64,000 bases of DNA from Rhizobium lentis (GCF_014200175.1 NZ_JACHBD010000010.1:248001-312000), one strand, 5' to 3'. Numbered from the stretch's first letter, positions 23,961-34,027 are shown. Notes: generated by a model from the sequence alone, not told the origin. Made by a program: numbers and translations.

Positions 23961-26873
23961 TCATGCCCTTTTCGTCAGCGGAAACCGGTCGCGAAGCAGC
24001 CGCAGCACCGATTCCGACGGGATCGGCGGCCCGAACAGATAGCTCTGTCCGTAGCTGCAGCCCATCTTGGCGAGCTCGATCGCATCCTCGTTGGATTCGA
24101 TCCCTTCGGCCACCACCTTCATCTCCAGCTCGCGCGCCATCGCGATGACCGAGCGGAGCACGGTCGCCTTCTTGTCGCTGCCGTCGCGCACCAGCGCCTT
24201 GTCGAGCTTGATCGTGTCGAAGGGGAAGCGGGTGAGATAGGCTAGCGAGGAGTAGCCGGTGCCGAAATCGTCGAGCGCTAGCCCAATGCCGGCTTCCTTC
24301 AGCTTTTGCAGCACCAGGCGGGCCTGTTCCGGGTTCTCCATCACCATGGATTCCGTCAGTTCCAGCTTGAGCCGCGAAGGCGCGCAATGGGTCTTGGCGA
24401 GAACCGAACGCACATCGTCATAGAGTTCATTGTTGAGCAGCTGCACGCTCGACAAGTTGATCGACATGAAGATCGGCAATTCACCGGTCTGGCTCTGCCA
24501 GCTCATCAGATCGTTGGTCGCCTGTTCCAGCGCGAACATGCCGAGCGGGCCGATGAGATCGGAGGCCTCGGCGATCGGGATGAATTCGGAGGGCGGGATA
24601 TTGCCGCGTTTGGGATGTTCCCAGCGCATCAGCGCCTCGAAGCCGGCGATCTCCACATCCTCCAGCCGGGCGATCGGCTGATAGACCATCGACAATTCCT
24701 TGCGTTCGATGGCGCGGCGCAGATCCGTTTCGAGCTGCAGCCGGTCAGTGCCGAAATCGCGGAAGGCCGGCTGGAACGGCTCGACGCGGTTGCCGCCGGC
24801 CCGTTTCGCCCGGTACATGGCGAGCTCGGCGTCGCTGAGCAGGCCGCTGGCGCTTTCCTGCCGGTCCACCCAGGAGGCGAGCCCGATCGACGCCGTCAGA
24901 ATGATCTCGCGGTTGGCGAAGTTGATCGGCACCATGATCGCCTTGCTGATCGCATCGGCGAAATCGGCGACCTTGGCCGGATTGTGCTCGGACACCAGGA
25001 TGAGGCCGAACTGGTCGCCGGCAAGCCGCGCCAGCGTATCCTGCGGCTTCATCAGACGGCGCAGCCGCCGGGTCAAAGCGATGAGGATGTTGTCGCCGGC
25101 CGCAACGCCGAGCGCATCATTGACCAGCTTGTAGCGGTCGATATCAATCACCATCACGGTGGGCCTCAGCGTGTCGCCCCCCGGCGCCAGCGCCAGCACC
25201 GCCTGCAGCCGGTCGAGGAAGACCTGCCGGTTCGGCAGGCCGGTCAGATTGTCGTGCAGCGCATCCTGCAGCAGCCGCTCGACGGAATTCTTCTGCTCGG
25301 TGACGTCGACGATCGTGCCGACGCAGCGGATGATCTCGCCATTGGAGCCGAGTACCGGCCGGGCGCGGATTAACAGCCAGTGGAAGTGACCGTCCTCGGC
25401 GCGGATGCGGAATTCATGGTTCAGCCGCCCGCGCCGGTGTTCGAGCAGCACGTCGAGCGTGGCGCGGAAGCGGTCGCGATCATCAGGATGCAGCCGCGGC
25501 AGCCAGTTGCGCGCCGCCCCGTGCATGGTGCCGGGGGAAAGGCCGAGCTTGACCGAGACGTCGGGAATGGTGACGACGCGGTCGCGCGCCACATCCCAGT
25601 CCCACACCATGTCGCCCGAGCCGGTCAGCGCCAGCGATTGCCGTTCGAGATCGGAAAACAGCCCCTGCTGGAAGGCGCCGCCGGCAAAGGCGTGCTGCAT
25701 GACGGTGAAGCCGATCAAGAGCACGATCAGCACCAGGCCGCCGCCGAGCGCCGGCTGGATGATGTCGTTGTCGAGCCGGCCGGTGACCGTCAGCCACGCC
25801 CCGAACAGCCAGACGAGCGTCAGCGCCCAGGCCGGCACCAGGAGGATGGCGCGGTCGTAGCGGTTGAAGCCGAGATAGATGATCAAAAGCAGGCCGGTTG
25901 CCGCCGTCAGCGCGAAGGACAGCCTGGCGATGCCGGCGGCAATCGACGGATCGTAGATTGCCACGCCGAAGAGCAGGGCAAGGCCGAGCACCCAGGCAAG
26001 GGTGGCGTAACCGAGATGCGCGTGCCAGCGATTGAGGTTCAAATAGGTGAAGAGGAAGATGACGAAACTCGAGGCGAGTGCGACTTCCGCACAGGCGCGC
26101 CATATTCGCTGATCGGACGAGGCGACGCTGATCAGCTTGCCGAGAAAGCCGAAGTCGACGCAGATATAACCGAGCACCGCCCAGGCAAGCGCCGCCGTCG
26201 CCGGCAGCATCGACGTGCCCTTGACGACGAAGAGGATGGTGAGAAACACGGCGAGCAGGCCGGCAATGCCGAGCACGATGCCGCGATAGAGCGTGAAGGC
26301 GTTGATCGTATCCTTGTAGGCGTTCGGCTCCCAGAGATAGATCTGCGGTAGCTCCGGCGTCGACAGTTCGGCGACGAAGGTGATGACGGCGCCGGGGTTC
26401 AGCGTGATGCGGAAGACATCGGCCTCGTCGCTCGGCTGCCGGTCGAGCGCAAAGCCTTCGCTCGGCGTGATCGCCATGATGCGCTGCGAGCCGAGATCCG
26501 GCCAGAAGAGCTTGGAATTGACCAGTCGGAAATGCGGCGCGACGATGACCCGCTCCAGCTGTTCCTCCGAGACGTTGGCAAGCGCGAATACCGCCCAGTC
26601 GCCCTGGTGATTCTCCGAGCTCGCCCGGACCTCGATGCGCCGACGGATGCCGTCGGCACCGGCGGCCGTCGACACCTGGAAGGCCTCGCCCTGGTTGGCG
26701 TAGATCTCGGTCGTCGCCGTAAGATCGAGCGCGGTATCGTCACGGGAAATCTTTACCGGTTCGGCCGCATGGGCGACACCCGCCGCAAGGGCGAAGGCCG
26801 CCAGGAAAAGGGCTGCGATCACCGCGATCACTCGTCCGGACGGTGACTTGGGCAGCATGCGGTTTCTTGTCAT
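23961..26873 (-). CDS. Membrane PAS-GGDEF-EAL protein, predicted c-di-GMP phosphodiesterase
   Basis: The 970-residue protein has an N-terminal signal/anchor (about residues 14-36), a periplasmic 7TMR-DISM-like sensory domain, about seven membrane helices (roughly 190-400), a PAS domain (WDWDVARDRVVTIPDVS ... WLLIRARPV ... DVTEQK), a GGDEF domain and an EAL domain. The GGDEF site reads AGDQF, so cyclase activity is unlikely. The EAL site is complete: EALMR, the Asn in INLSS, ELTES, DDFGTGYSSL, IKLDK, VAEGIES and the Gln in YGQSY. The ATG at 26873 overlaps the stop of the upstream acetyltransferase gene, which fixes the start. It is the last gene of the thrC operon. Confidence 0.92.
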   Translation of the reverse strand: MTRNRMLPKSPSGRVIAVIAALFLAAFALAAGVAHAAEPVKISRDDTALDLTATTEIYANQGEAFQVSTAAGADGIRRRIEVRASSENHQGDWAVFALANVSEEQLERVIVAPHFRLVNSKLFWPDLGSQRIMAITPSEGFALDRQPSDEADVFRITLNPGAVITFVAELSTPELPQIYLWEPNAYKDTINAFTLYRGIVLGIAGLLAVFLTILFVVKGTSMLPATAALAWAVLGYICVDFGFLGKLISVASSDQRIWRACAEVALASSFVIFLFTYLNLNRWHAHLGYATLAWVLGLALLFGVAIYDPSIAAGIARLSFALTAATGLLLIIYLGFNRYDRAILLVPAWALTLVWLFGAWLTVTGRLDNDIIQPALGGGLVLIVLLIGFTVMQHAFAGGAFQQGLFSDLERQSLALTGSGDMVWDWDVARDRVVTIPDVSVKLGLSPGTMHGAARNWLPRLHPDDRDRFRATLDVLLEHRRGRLNHEFRIRAEDGHFHWLLIRARPVLGSNGEIIRCVGTIVDVTEQKNSVERLLQDALHDNLTGLPNRQVFLDRLQAVLALAPGGDTLRPTVMVIDIDRYKLVNDALGVAAGDNILIALTRRLRRLMKPQDTLARLAGDQFGLILVSEHNPAKVADFADAISKAIMVPINFANREIILTASIGLASWVDRQESASGLLSDAELAMYRAKRAGGNRVEPFQPAFRDFGTDRLQLETDLRRAIERKELSMVYQPIARLEDVEIAGFEALMRWEHPKRGNIPPSEFIPIAEASDLIGPLGMFALEQATNDLMSWQSQTGELPIFMSINLSSVQLLNNELYDDVRSVLAKTHCAPSRLKLELTESMVMENPEQARLVLQKLKEAGIGLALDDFGTGYSSLAYLTRFPFDTIKLDKALVRDGSDKKATVLRSVIAMARELEMKVVAEGIESNEDAIELAKMGCSYGQSYLFGPPIPSESVLRLLRDRFPLTKRA

Positions 26874-27484
26874 CGGCTGTCGGTTTTCCTGCCTTTTTCC
26901 GTATCGGTGGCGAGCCGTGAGAACATCACGTGGTCGTGCCACTGACCGTTGATCTTCAAATATCCGCGCAGATAGCCTTCACGCTGAAACCCGGCCTTTT
27001 CAAGCAGACGCATGCTGCGCGCGTTATCTGGAATACAGGCTGCTTCAATACGGTGCAACTCAAGCCCGGAGAAGATGTAAGGAATAACCAGCTGAAGCGC
27101 GGCATACATATGCCCCTGGCCGGCGTAGCGTTCGCCCATCCAGTAGCCGATCATGCAGCTTTGTGCCGCACCGCGCCTGATATAGCCGATGGTGATGCCG
27201 CCGACGAGGGCGCGGTTTTCCTTGAGGAAAATGAACAGCGGGACCGCTTGGCCGGAAGCATATTCCTGCTTGCCGCGGATGACGCGGGCGCGGTAGGCGC
27301 CCTCCGTCAGCTCGTCGCGCCGCCAGGTCGGCTCCCAGGGTTCGAGGAACTTGCGGCTTTCGGCCCGCAGCCGGTGCCACTGGTTGAAATCCTGGTAGCG
27401 CGGCAGGCGCAAGAGGTACTTGTCGTTTTCCAGCTCGACCGCATCCGGCTGCCGCGACAGGAACCGAAACACGGATTTTGGCAT
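26870..27484 (-). CDS. GNAT acetyltransferase, RimJ/RimL type
   Basis: The 204-residue protein has the RimJ/RimL pattern: LRLPRYQDFNQWHRLRAESRKFLEPWEP at the N-terminus, GYWMGERYAGQGHMYAAL (acetyl-CoA binding) and HRIEAACIPDNARSMRLLEKAGFQREG. It probably acetylates the N-terminus of a ribosomal or other protein. It lies 28 bp after the M16 peptidase gene and overlaps the EAL gene by 4 bp. Confidence 0.92.
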   Translation of the reverse strand: MPKSVFRFLSRQPDAVELENDKYLLRLPRYQDFNQWHRLRAESRKFLEPWEPTWRRDELTEGAYRARVIRGKQEYASGQAVPLFIFLKENRALVGGITIGYIRRGAAQSCMIGYWMGERYAGQGHMYAALQLVIPYIFSGLELHRIEAACIPDNARSMRLLEKAGFQREGYLRGYLKINGQWHDHVMFSRLATDTEKGRKTDSR

Positions 27485-27512
27485 CGATCACTCCCGGCAG
27501 ACGGATGTCGGC

Positions 27513-28811
27513 TCAGCGGCCCGCCTGCATCGTTTTCGGCGCGGAGACCGAAAGCGAGGCGGTGATGTCTTCCATCGGTGCGAGCTGTTCGAGCGGCCCG
27601 ATCGCAGAAAGCGTCGGCACCGTGTCGTAGAACAGCCGGCCGGCGAGATCGGTCAGCCGCTCGATGGTGATGCCTTCCAGCCGTTCCATCATCTCCGGAT
27701 TGGAGATCGGCCGGCCGTAAAGCATCATCTGCCTTGCGATCTGGCCCGCGCGGGCGGCCGGGCTCTCCTGGCCCATCAGCAGCTGGGCGCGGATCTGGGC
27801 GCGGGCGCGCTCGATTTCCTTCTGGTGGATTTCATTGGCGGACTTGTGCAGTTCGTCGATGATCACTGGCACCAGCTCCGGCAGGTTTTCGCCGCCGGTC
27901 GCGGCATGGATGCCGAAGATGCCGGTGTCGGAAAAACCCCAGTGGAAGGCATAGACGGAATAACAGAGGCCGCGGAATTCGCGCACTTCCTGGAACAGCC
28001 GCGAGGACATGCCGCCGCCGAGGATATTGGCCAGAATCTGCGAGCAGTAGAAATCACGGGCATGGTAGGGCTTGCCCTCGAAGCCGAGCAGGATCTGCGC
28101 ATCCATCAGATCGCGCGGTTCGCGCACGCTGCCGCCGACATAACGCGCCGCTTCCATGACCGGCGGGGCGGATGGCGCGGTCGGCAGGCTGGCGAAACGG
28201 TCCTCGACCATGCGCAGAAATTCTTCATGATCGACGGCGCCGGTCGCTACCACGAACATGCGGTCGGTCGTGTAATTGCGGCCGAGATACGCGCGGATCT
28301 GCTGCGGCGAGAAGGAAACGACGGTCTGTGGCGTGCCCAGGATCGCCCTGCCGAGCGTCTGATCGCGATAGGCGGCCTCCGAGAACTTGTCGAACACCAC
28401 GTCGTCGGGCGTGTCGTTGGCGGCGTTGATCTCCTGCAGGATCACCTGCTTCTCGCGCTCCAGCTCCTCCTCCTCGAAGGCCGATTCCGTCAGGATATCG
28501 GCGAGGATGTCGACGGCGAGCGGCACGTGGTCCTTCAGCACGCGGGCATAATAGGAGGTCGTTTCGGTCGAGGTGGCGGCGTTGACCTCGCCGCCCACAT
28601 CCTCGATTTCCTCGGCGATCTCGCGGGCCGAGCGGCGCGCCGTGCCCTTGAAGGCCATGTGTTCGAGCAGGTGGGCGATGCCGTGCTCGTCTGCCGTCTC
28701 GTTACGCGATCCCGATTTGATCCACACGCCGAGCGCGACGCTTTCAAGGTGCGGCATGGTTTCTGTGACTACTGTCAGCCCGGATTTGAGCCGGGTGCAC
28801 TCAACTGTCAT
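27513..28811 (-). CDS. M16 family zinc peptidase (processing-peptidase-like)
   Basis: The 432-residue protein is like the beta subunit of mitochondrial processing peptidase. It carries the inverted zinc motif HLLEH (HGIAHLLEHMAFKGT, about residues 44-58) with the downstream Glu in ATSTETTSYYARVL. No signal peptide is seen, so it is probably cytoplasmic. It lies 3 bp after thrC, an arrangement found in other Rhizobiales; its substrate is unknown. Confidence 0.93.
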   Translation of the reverse strand: MTVECTRLKSGLTVVTETMPHLESVALGVWIKSGSRNETADEHGIAHLLEHMAFKGTARRSAREIAEEIEDVGGEVNAATSTETTSYYARVLKDHVPLAVDILADILTESAFEEEELEREKQVILQEINAANDTPDDVVFDKFSEAAYRDQTLGRAILGTPQTVVSFSPQQIRAYLGRNYTTDRMFVVATGAVDHEEFLRMVEDRFASLPTAPSAPPVMEAARYVGGSVREPRDLMDAQILLGFEGKPYHARDFYCSQILANILGGGMSSRLFQEVREFRGLCYSVYAFHWGFSDTGIFGIHAATGGENLPELVPVIIDELHKSANEIHQKEIERARAQIRAQLLMGQESPAARAGQIARQMMLYGRPISNPEMMERLEGITIERLTDLAGRLFYDTVPTLSAIGPLEQLAPMEDITASLSVSAPKTMQAGR

Positions 28812-28814
28812 TGG

Positions 28815-30239
28815 CTATCTTTCTGCGCCTGCCGTCGTCTTGCCACGGGCGTGTTTGCCGATAAAGGTTTGTACGGCTTTCAGCTCCGGTTCGATGATCT
28901 GGAAACGCTCCTCCCTGTGCATCAGATCAGCAAGCCACGTCGGAAGCGCCGGGTCAATACCGCAGGCCGATTTTACGGCGGCCGGAAATTTCGCCGGATG
29001 TGCGGTCGAAAGCGTCACCATCGGCGTATTCGGCTTCTCCTTCTTGGCGGCGACGAAGACGCCGATCGCCGAATGTGGATCGAGGAGATAGCCGGTTTCG
29101 GCATGGGTCTTGCGGATCGTCTCGGCCACCTGGCTCTCGCTGGCGCGGCCGGCGCGGAAGTCGCGGCGGATGGTTTTCAGCGCTTGCCCGCCGATCTCGA
29201 ATCCGCCCGATTGTTTCAGGCTTTCCATCGCCGCGCGCACCTTCGAGGCGTCGCGCCCATAGGCTTCGAACAGCAGCCGCTCAAAATTCGAGGAGATCTG
29301 GATGTCCATCGACGGCGAGCTCGTCGCCTTGACCGCCTTCATGTCGTAGCGGCCGGTCTTCAGCGTGCGTGTCAGAATGTCGTTCTCATTGGTGGCGATG
29401 ACGAGCCGGTCGATCGGCAGGCCCATGCGCTTGGCGCAGTAGCCGGCGAAGATATCGCCGAAATTGCCGGTCGGCACCGTGAACGAGACCTTGCGGTCCG
29501 GCCCGCCGAGCGACACCGCCGTGGTGAAATAATAGACGATCTGGGCCATGATGCGCGCCCAGTTGATCGAATTGACGCCCGACAGGCTGACCTTGTCGCG
29601 GAACGCCGCGTCGTTGAACATCGCCTTGACCAGGTTCTGGCAGTCGTCGAAATTGCCTTCGACGGCGAGCGCATGCACATTTGACGACGTCGAGGTGGTC
29701 ATCTGCCGCTGCTGCACCGGCGAGACCTTGCCGTGCGGGAACAGAATGAAGATATCGGTGCGCTCGCGCCCGGCAAAGGCGTCGATCGCCGCCCCGCCGG
29801 TGTCGCCCGAGGTGGCGCCGACTATCGTCGCCCGCTCGCCGCGTTTTTCCAGCGCATAATCCATCAGCCGGGCGAGCAGTTGCATCGCCACGTCCTTGAA
29901 GGCAAGCGTCGTGCCGTGAAAGAGCTCCATGACGAAGCTGTTCGGCCCGGTCTGGACGAGCGGCGCGATCGCCGGATGGCGGAAGGTGCCGTAGGCCTCG
30001 TCGATCATCGACCGGAAGGTCGCCTCGGGGATCTCGCCATTGGTGAATGGCGACAGGATGGTGAAGGCGATCTCCTGATAGGTCTTGCCTCTCAGCGCAC
30101 GGATCTCCTTCTTGGAGAAGTGCGGCCATTCACGCGGAACATAAAGCCCGCCGTCGCGCGCCAAGCCCGTCAGCAGGGCGTCGCAAAAGCCGAGGGAAGG
30201 GGCCTCGCCGCGGGTCGAGATATAGTCCACGTTGGTCAT
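28815..30239 (-). CDS. thrC: Threonine synthase
   Basis: ThrC converts O-phosphohomoserine to threonine with PLP. The 474-residue protein begins MTNVDYISTRGEAPSLGFC and contains the PLP lysine motif in FHGTTLAFKDVAMQLL, the phosphate-binding GATSGDTGGAA, and VPTGNFGDIFAGY. It is the type II (proteobacterial/fungal) form. The start at 30239 omits an upstream extension without similarity. It is the first gene of a four-gene operon (thrC, M16, GNAT, EAL). Confidence 0.96.
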   Translation of the reverse strand: MTNVDYISTRGEAPSLGFCDALLTGLARDGGLYVPREWPHFSKKEIRALRGKTYQEIAFTILSPFTNGEIPEATFRSMIDEAYGTFRHPAIAPLVQTGPNSFVMELFHGTTLAFKDVAMQLLARLMDYALEKRGERATIVGATSGDTGGAAIDAFAGRERTDIFILFPHGKVSPVQQRQMTTSTSSNVHALAVEGNFDDCQNLVKAMFNDAAFRDKVSLSGVNSINWARIMAQIVYYFTTAVSLGGPDRKVSFTVPTGNFGDIFAGYCAKRMGLPIDRLVIATNENDILTRTLKTGRYDMKAVKATSSPSMDIQISSNFERLLFEAYGRDASKVRAAMESLKQSGGFEIGGQALKTIRRDFRAGRASESQVAETIRKTHAETGYLLDPHSAIGVFVAAKKEKPNTPMVTLSTAHPAKFPAAVKSACGIDPALPTWLADLMHREERFQIIEPELKAVQTFIGKHARGKTTAGAER

Positions 30240-30505
30240 CCTTGATCTATCGCTGAAAGAAATCCGGTCGGGCCGGGCCGTGGCCCGCACTGCCGGAAAC
30301 CGGCGAGGGGCTGCCTCCAGGCCATACACTCGCCGTTATCTTGTTGAAGTTGCCCGCATCCGGCGGCGAAAAGTGCATCAAAACGGTGCGTACCCAATCG
30401 ATTTTTGTTTGCGCCGCTGATATAGACCATCGCAAACCGTCGTGAAAGGCCTCACGCAAAAGACATGAGGCCTCCAAGAAACGCTTGTGCAAAGGGTGGA
30501 ACAAA

Positions 30506-31150
30506 GTGCTCGGCAAGGTCTCGCGTCTTATCATCTCCACGTCTTTCGTTGCCCTGCTTGCCGGCTGCAACTCGCTTGGGCTCGGCGGCGACAGCAAGCC
30601 GGAGGCGGCGCCAACCCAGCCGAACGGCAACGCCCAGATCATGCCGCTGGCGCCGGCCAACCCGTCATCCAACAATCCTTCGATCGGCACGGCCAAGACG
30701 GCGCAGGGCACGGTCGCCCCGGTCGTCCAGGGCGCCTGCCCGCAGATATTCCTGCGTGACCAGGATGCGATCTTCCGCACCTATGCCAAGGGCAAGAAGG
30801 ACGACCCGCAGCAGATCGTCTTCCAGGCCTCCTTCGGCGATTACACCCGCCAGTGCACCCTGAACGACACGGCCCTGACGATGACCGTGGTTGCCCAGCT
30901 GCGGCTGATCACCGGCCCGGCCGGCAATCCCGGCCCGGTGACGCTGCCGGTCCGCGTCACCATCCTCGATGGCGAGAACGTGCTCTATTCCGAGGTCACC
31001 AAGTTCCCCACCGAAATCCCGGCGGGCGCACCGGGCACGCAGGTCATCTTCCGCAAGGAAGGCATCAAGATGCCGGTCGGCGCCGGCGCGCTGGTGCGCG
31101 TCAATATCGGCTTCGACACCCAGCCGGCCAAGAGCAAGAAGAGCAGCTGA
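30506..31150 (+). CDS. Putative lipoprotein of unknown function
   Basis: The 214-residue product has a lipoprotein signal with lipobox LLAGC (Cys near residue 20), a Pro/Asn-rich linker (about 25-65), and a C-terminal beta-rich domain with cysteines (GACPQIFLRD, TRQCTLND). GTG 30506 has GGGTGG upstream; TTG 30485 is an alternative that adds seven residues. The domain beginning CPQIFLRDQDAIFRTY is conserved-looking, but I cannot name the family. It is probably attached to the inner or outer membrane. Confidence 0.75.
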   Translation: MLGKVSRLIISTSFVALLAGCNSLGLGGDSKPEAAPTQPNGNAQIMPLAPANPSSNNPSIGTAKTAQGTVAPVVQGACPQIFLRDQDAIFRTYAKGKKDDPQQIVFQASFGDYTRQCTLNDTALTMTVVAQLRLITGPAGNPGPVTLPVRVTILDGENVLYSEVTKFPTEIPAGAPGTQVIFRKEGIKMPVGAGALVRVNIGFDTQPAKSKKSS

Positions 31151-31159
31151 GGAAAGAAG

Positions 31160-31770
31160 TGCTGGCCCGCATGGGTCCTCGGGTCAAGCCCGAGGACGAC
31201 GGAGTGTGGGGAGCGGATGCGGCAGGTGCCGCGGTTTGTGTGACTTGGCGACCGCTGTTCGCCCGATTACCGCGCAAAACCGCCCGCGCATGAAATTTCT
31301 GCAGACGTCTCGCCTCTTGTCGGCCGCTCTCCCCACTCTCCGTCATACTCGGGCTTGCCCCGAGTATCCACGCCGCAAGCACTCCACTGAATTTGTTTCG
31401 GCCGACGGTCGCTTATCAGTTCGATAGGGACGAGGTGCCGGCCCGCATGGGTCCTCGGGTCAAGCCCGAGGACGGCGGAGGGCGGGGGAGCGTGGGTGGC
31501 AAATAGCGAAGTAGTCAGCGGTTTAATAAATTGCCGCCTATTTACGGCAAACCGCCCGCGCATTACCGGAATTCCTCCGGAGGTTCCGCCTCTTGCCGGT
31601 CACTCTCCCCACCCTCCGTCATACTCGGGCTTGACCCGAGTATCCACCCGCAGCACTCCGCTTCAATTTGCTCGGCCGGTGGTCGCTTGCCAGTTCGATA
31701 GGAACGAAGTGCCCGCCCGCATGGGTCCTCGGGTCAAGCCCGAGGACGACGGCGGGGGAGCGTGGGCGGC
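31160..31770. repeat. Palindromic repeat cluster, 646-bp gene-free gap
   Basis: The gap 31151-31796 holds at least five elements: ggtcctcgggtcaagcccgag at about 31173, 31450 and 31722, and their inverted partners gtcatactcgggcttg-(a/c)-cccgag near 31341 and 31618. A unit of about 275 bp (gaggtgccggcccgcatgggtcc... to the next atgggtcc) occurs twice, at about 31437-31500 and 31707-31770, with the intervening partner. Reading frames here are made by the repeats and are not genes. Confidence 0.75.
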
Positions 31771-31796
31771 AAATAGCGAAGTGGGCAGAGATTGCC

Positions 31797-32486
31797 TTAA
31801 AGCACGCCTTCCCAGGCAGCCAATGCGGCGACGACGCCCGGCAGGTCGTTCATGCGGGAGATCACCGTCTCGGCGCCCGCGTCCGTCAGCTTGTCGGCAT
31901 GCGCGGGGTAGCTGTGGGAGGCGCCGGTAAAGCCGATGACGCGCATGCCGGCGGCGCGCGCCGCATGCACGCCGTGCACGGAGTCCTCGACGACGACAGT
32001 CCTGTCGGGCGAGACGCCCATCCGGCTTGCGCCATGCAGGAAGATGTCGGGCTTCGGCTTGACGCGGTCGGGACCGAGATCCTTGGCGGAGAAGATGTTG
32101 GGTGCAAACAGCGGCTTCAGACCCACTTTGCCGAGCATCATGTCGAGCCGCTTCGTGCTCGAATTCGAGCAGATGCAGCGCTTCATCGGCAGCCTTGAGA
32201 CGGCGAATTCGACGCCCGGTATGGCCTTGACGTCGTTCGCCAGCCTGACGTCGAGCACTTGTTCCGACTTATCAAGCAGCGAGGCCGAAAGCGGGATGCT
32301 GGCCTCGCGCTCGACCTGCAGCAGGATGTTGTGCCAGGTCATGCCGGCGAAACGCTCGCCCATTTCCTCGACGCCGATCGGATATCCGGCTTCCGTCAAA
32401 AGCGCGGATTCGACTTCCGCGGCGATGATTTCGGAGTCGACGAGCACGCCGTCGCAATCGAATATGATGAGGTCGAAGCCATCCAT
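31797..32486 (-). CDS. HAD-superfamily phosphatase
   Basis: The 229-residue protein starts MDGFDLIIFDCDGVLVDSEI, with the nucleophile motif DCDGV (Asp near residue 10). Motif II is CSNSST, the Lys is in DRVKPKPDIF and motif III is VVVEDSVHGVHAA. The pattern matches beta-phosphoglucomutase-like/phosphoglycolate-phosphatase-like hydrolases with a helical cap. The substrate cannot be read from the sequence. The start at 32486 removes an upstream extension without similarity. Confidence 0.9.
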   Translation of the reverse strand: MDGFDLIIFDCDGVLVDSEIIAAEVESALLTEAGYPIGVEEMGERFAGMTWHNILLQVEREASIPLSASLLDKSEQVLDVRLANDVKAIPGVEFAVSRLPMKRCICSNSSTKRLDMMLGKVGLKPLFAPNIFSAKDLGPDRVKPKPDIFLHGASRMGVSPDRTVVVEDSVHGVHAARAAGMRVIGFTGASHSYPAHADKLTDAGAETVISRMNDLPGVVAALAAWEGVL

Positions 32487-32638
32487 GTTCACGCCTTGCT
32501 GAAATCTGGTCTTGTCCGGGGATGCTGCGGCTTTACACGATGGCCGGCCAAAGCTCAACCTGATCCCAAGCATGGCTGCGATGCGGCAGGCGACGGGCTC
32601 GGTGAAGCCCGCTTCCACCCGGACGACCAAAAGCTGGT

Positions 32639-34027
32639 TCAGGTCGCTCCGGATTTCCCCACCACTTCATAGCGCGCCCGGCTCAGACTGACCATACTGG
32701 CCATGGCAGCGCAGCCGCCTGATATTGCGACCGCAAAGTTGAGTGCCGTCGCCAACGGCAATGTTGCGAAAATGATCGACATGGAGATCCCACCCAGGGT
32801 TTGGCCAAGAAGCCGGGCGGTACCTTGCATGGCGCCCGCCGCACCGCTTCTGGCTTTCGGTGCCGAAAGAAGGAGAATGCGGTTGTTCGGCGTTTGGAAC
32901 AGTCCGAAACCGAGGCCGGCGATCACCGCGCCGACGAGAAAGGCGATGCCGCGCGGATCGGGCGGCGTCAGGCCGGCCACCAGAAGACCAAGCGCCATCA
33001 GCCCCCCGCCGATGGAACAAAGCCACGCCGTCTTGACGCGGTTTGCCATGCGTCCGGAGACCGGCGCAATGACAGCAGTCGCGGCCGGCCAGGCCATCAT
33101 GTAGAGACCGGCCAGAACCGGCGTCATGTGCAGCCTGTGCTGCAGGTAGAAAGGGAGCGCGATGGTGCCCAGCATCTGGCCGCAGAAGCAGAAGACCGAG
33201 GCAATGACCGACACGCGGAATGCCGGTGCGGCCAGGAGATCTGTCGGAATGAGCGGGACGTCACTGTTTCGTTCGAGGCGCAGCAGGCCGAAAAGGCATG
33301 CGAGCGACGCCACGATGAGGGCGGCACCGCTGATCGGCGCGGTCGCAATCCGATCGGCGCCTGAGAAGAACAGGATGAACATCGCGGTATTGGCCAGCAA
33401 CACCTTCGCATTCAGCTTCCGCCTCGCGCCGTCGACATGTCCCAGCAGGCCGCCGCCGAAGAGAACGACGAGGCCAAGCGGTATGTTGACTGCAAACAGC
33501 CAGGGCCAGCTCGCAACGGAAAGGATGGCGCCGGCGATGCCCGGACCCGCCGCCGAAGAAATTGCGATGATCATGGCATTGATGCCGATGATCGGACCCA
33601 GCATGTGCTGCGGCAGGGCCTGGCGCAGGTTCATCATCGCGAGCGCCATGATCGCGCCCGCGCCGAGGCCCTGCGCGAAGCGAGCAAGGATCAGCACGGG
33701 CAGATCGCCCGCCAAGGCGCAGGCTGCGGATGCCGCGGTAAACAGCGCGACGCCGATCAGGAAGACTCGCCGCGCGCCGTAGATTTCGCCGAGCGCCCCG
33801 CAGGGAAGAATGGCGACGAGCACGGCCAGCTGATAGGCCGACACGACCCACACGGTGCTATCCGCTTGCGCTTGCAGCGAAAGCGCGATCGAAGGCAAGG
33901 CGACGTTGGCGATCGCCCCATCCAGAACGACGACAACAATTGCCAGAAGCAGGAAGGCAACAGCCAGGTACCGTCGGGGCGACGCCAGGCCATCTTGAGA
34001 GATCGGTGCGGTGTAGGTGAGGGACAT
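32639..34027 (-). CDS. MFS transporter, drug-efflux type
   Basis: The 462-residue membrane protein begins MSLTYTAPISQDGLASPRRYLAV. It has MFS motif C-like regions and the early VVVVLDGAIANVALPSIA motif typical of DHA2 (EmrB/QacA) exporters (about residues 34-51), with AYQLAVLVAILPCGALGEIYGARRVFL as motif A. About 12-14 helices are visible. It is divergent from a LysR gene 117 bp away, which probably regulates it. The substrate is unknown. Confidence 0.9.
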   Translation of the reverse strand: MSLTYTAPISQDGLASPRRYLAVAFLLLAIVVVVLDGAIANVALPSIALSLQAQADSTVWVVSAYQLAVLVAILPCGALGEIYGARRVFLIGVALFTAASAACALAGDLPVLILARFAQGLGAGAIMALAMMNLRQALPQHMLGPIIGINAMIIAISSAAGPGIAGAILSVASWPWLFAVNIPLGLVVLFGGGLLGHVDGARRKLNAKVLLANTAMFILFFSGADRIATAPISGAALIVASLACLFGLLRLERNSDVPLIPTDLLAAPAFRVSVIASVFCFCGQMLGTIALPFYLQHRLHMTPVLAGLYMMAWPAATAVIAPVSGRMANRVKTAWLCSIGGGLMALGLLVAGLTPPDPRGIAFLVGAVIAGLGFGLFQTPNNRILLLSAPKARSGAAGAMQGTARLLGQTLGGISMSIIFATLPLATALNFAVAISGGCAAMASMVSLSRARYEVVGKSGAT

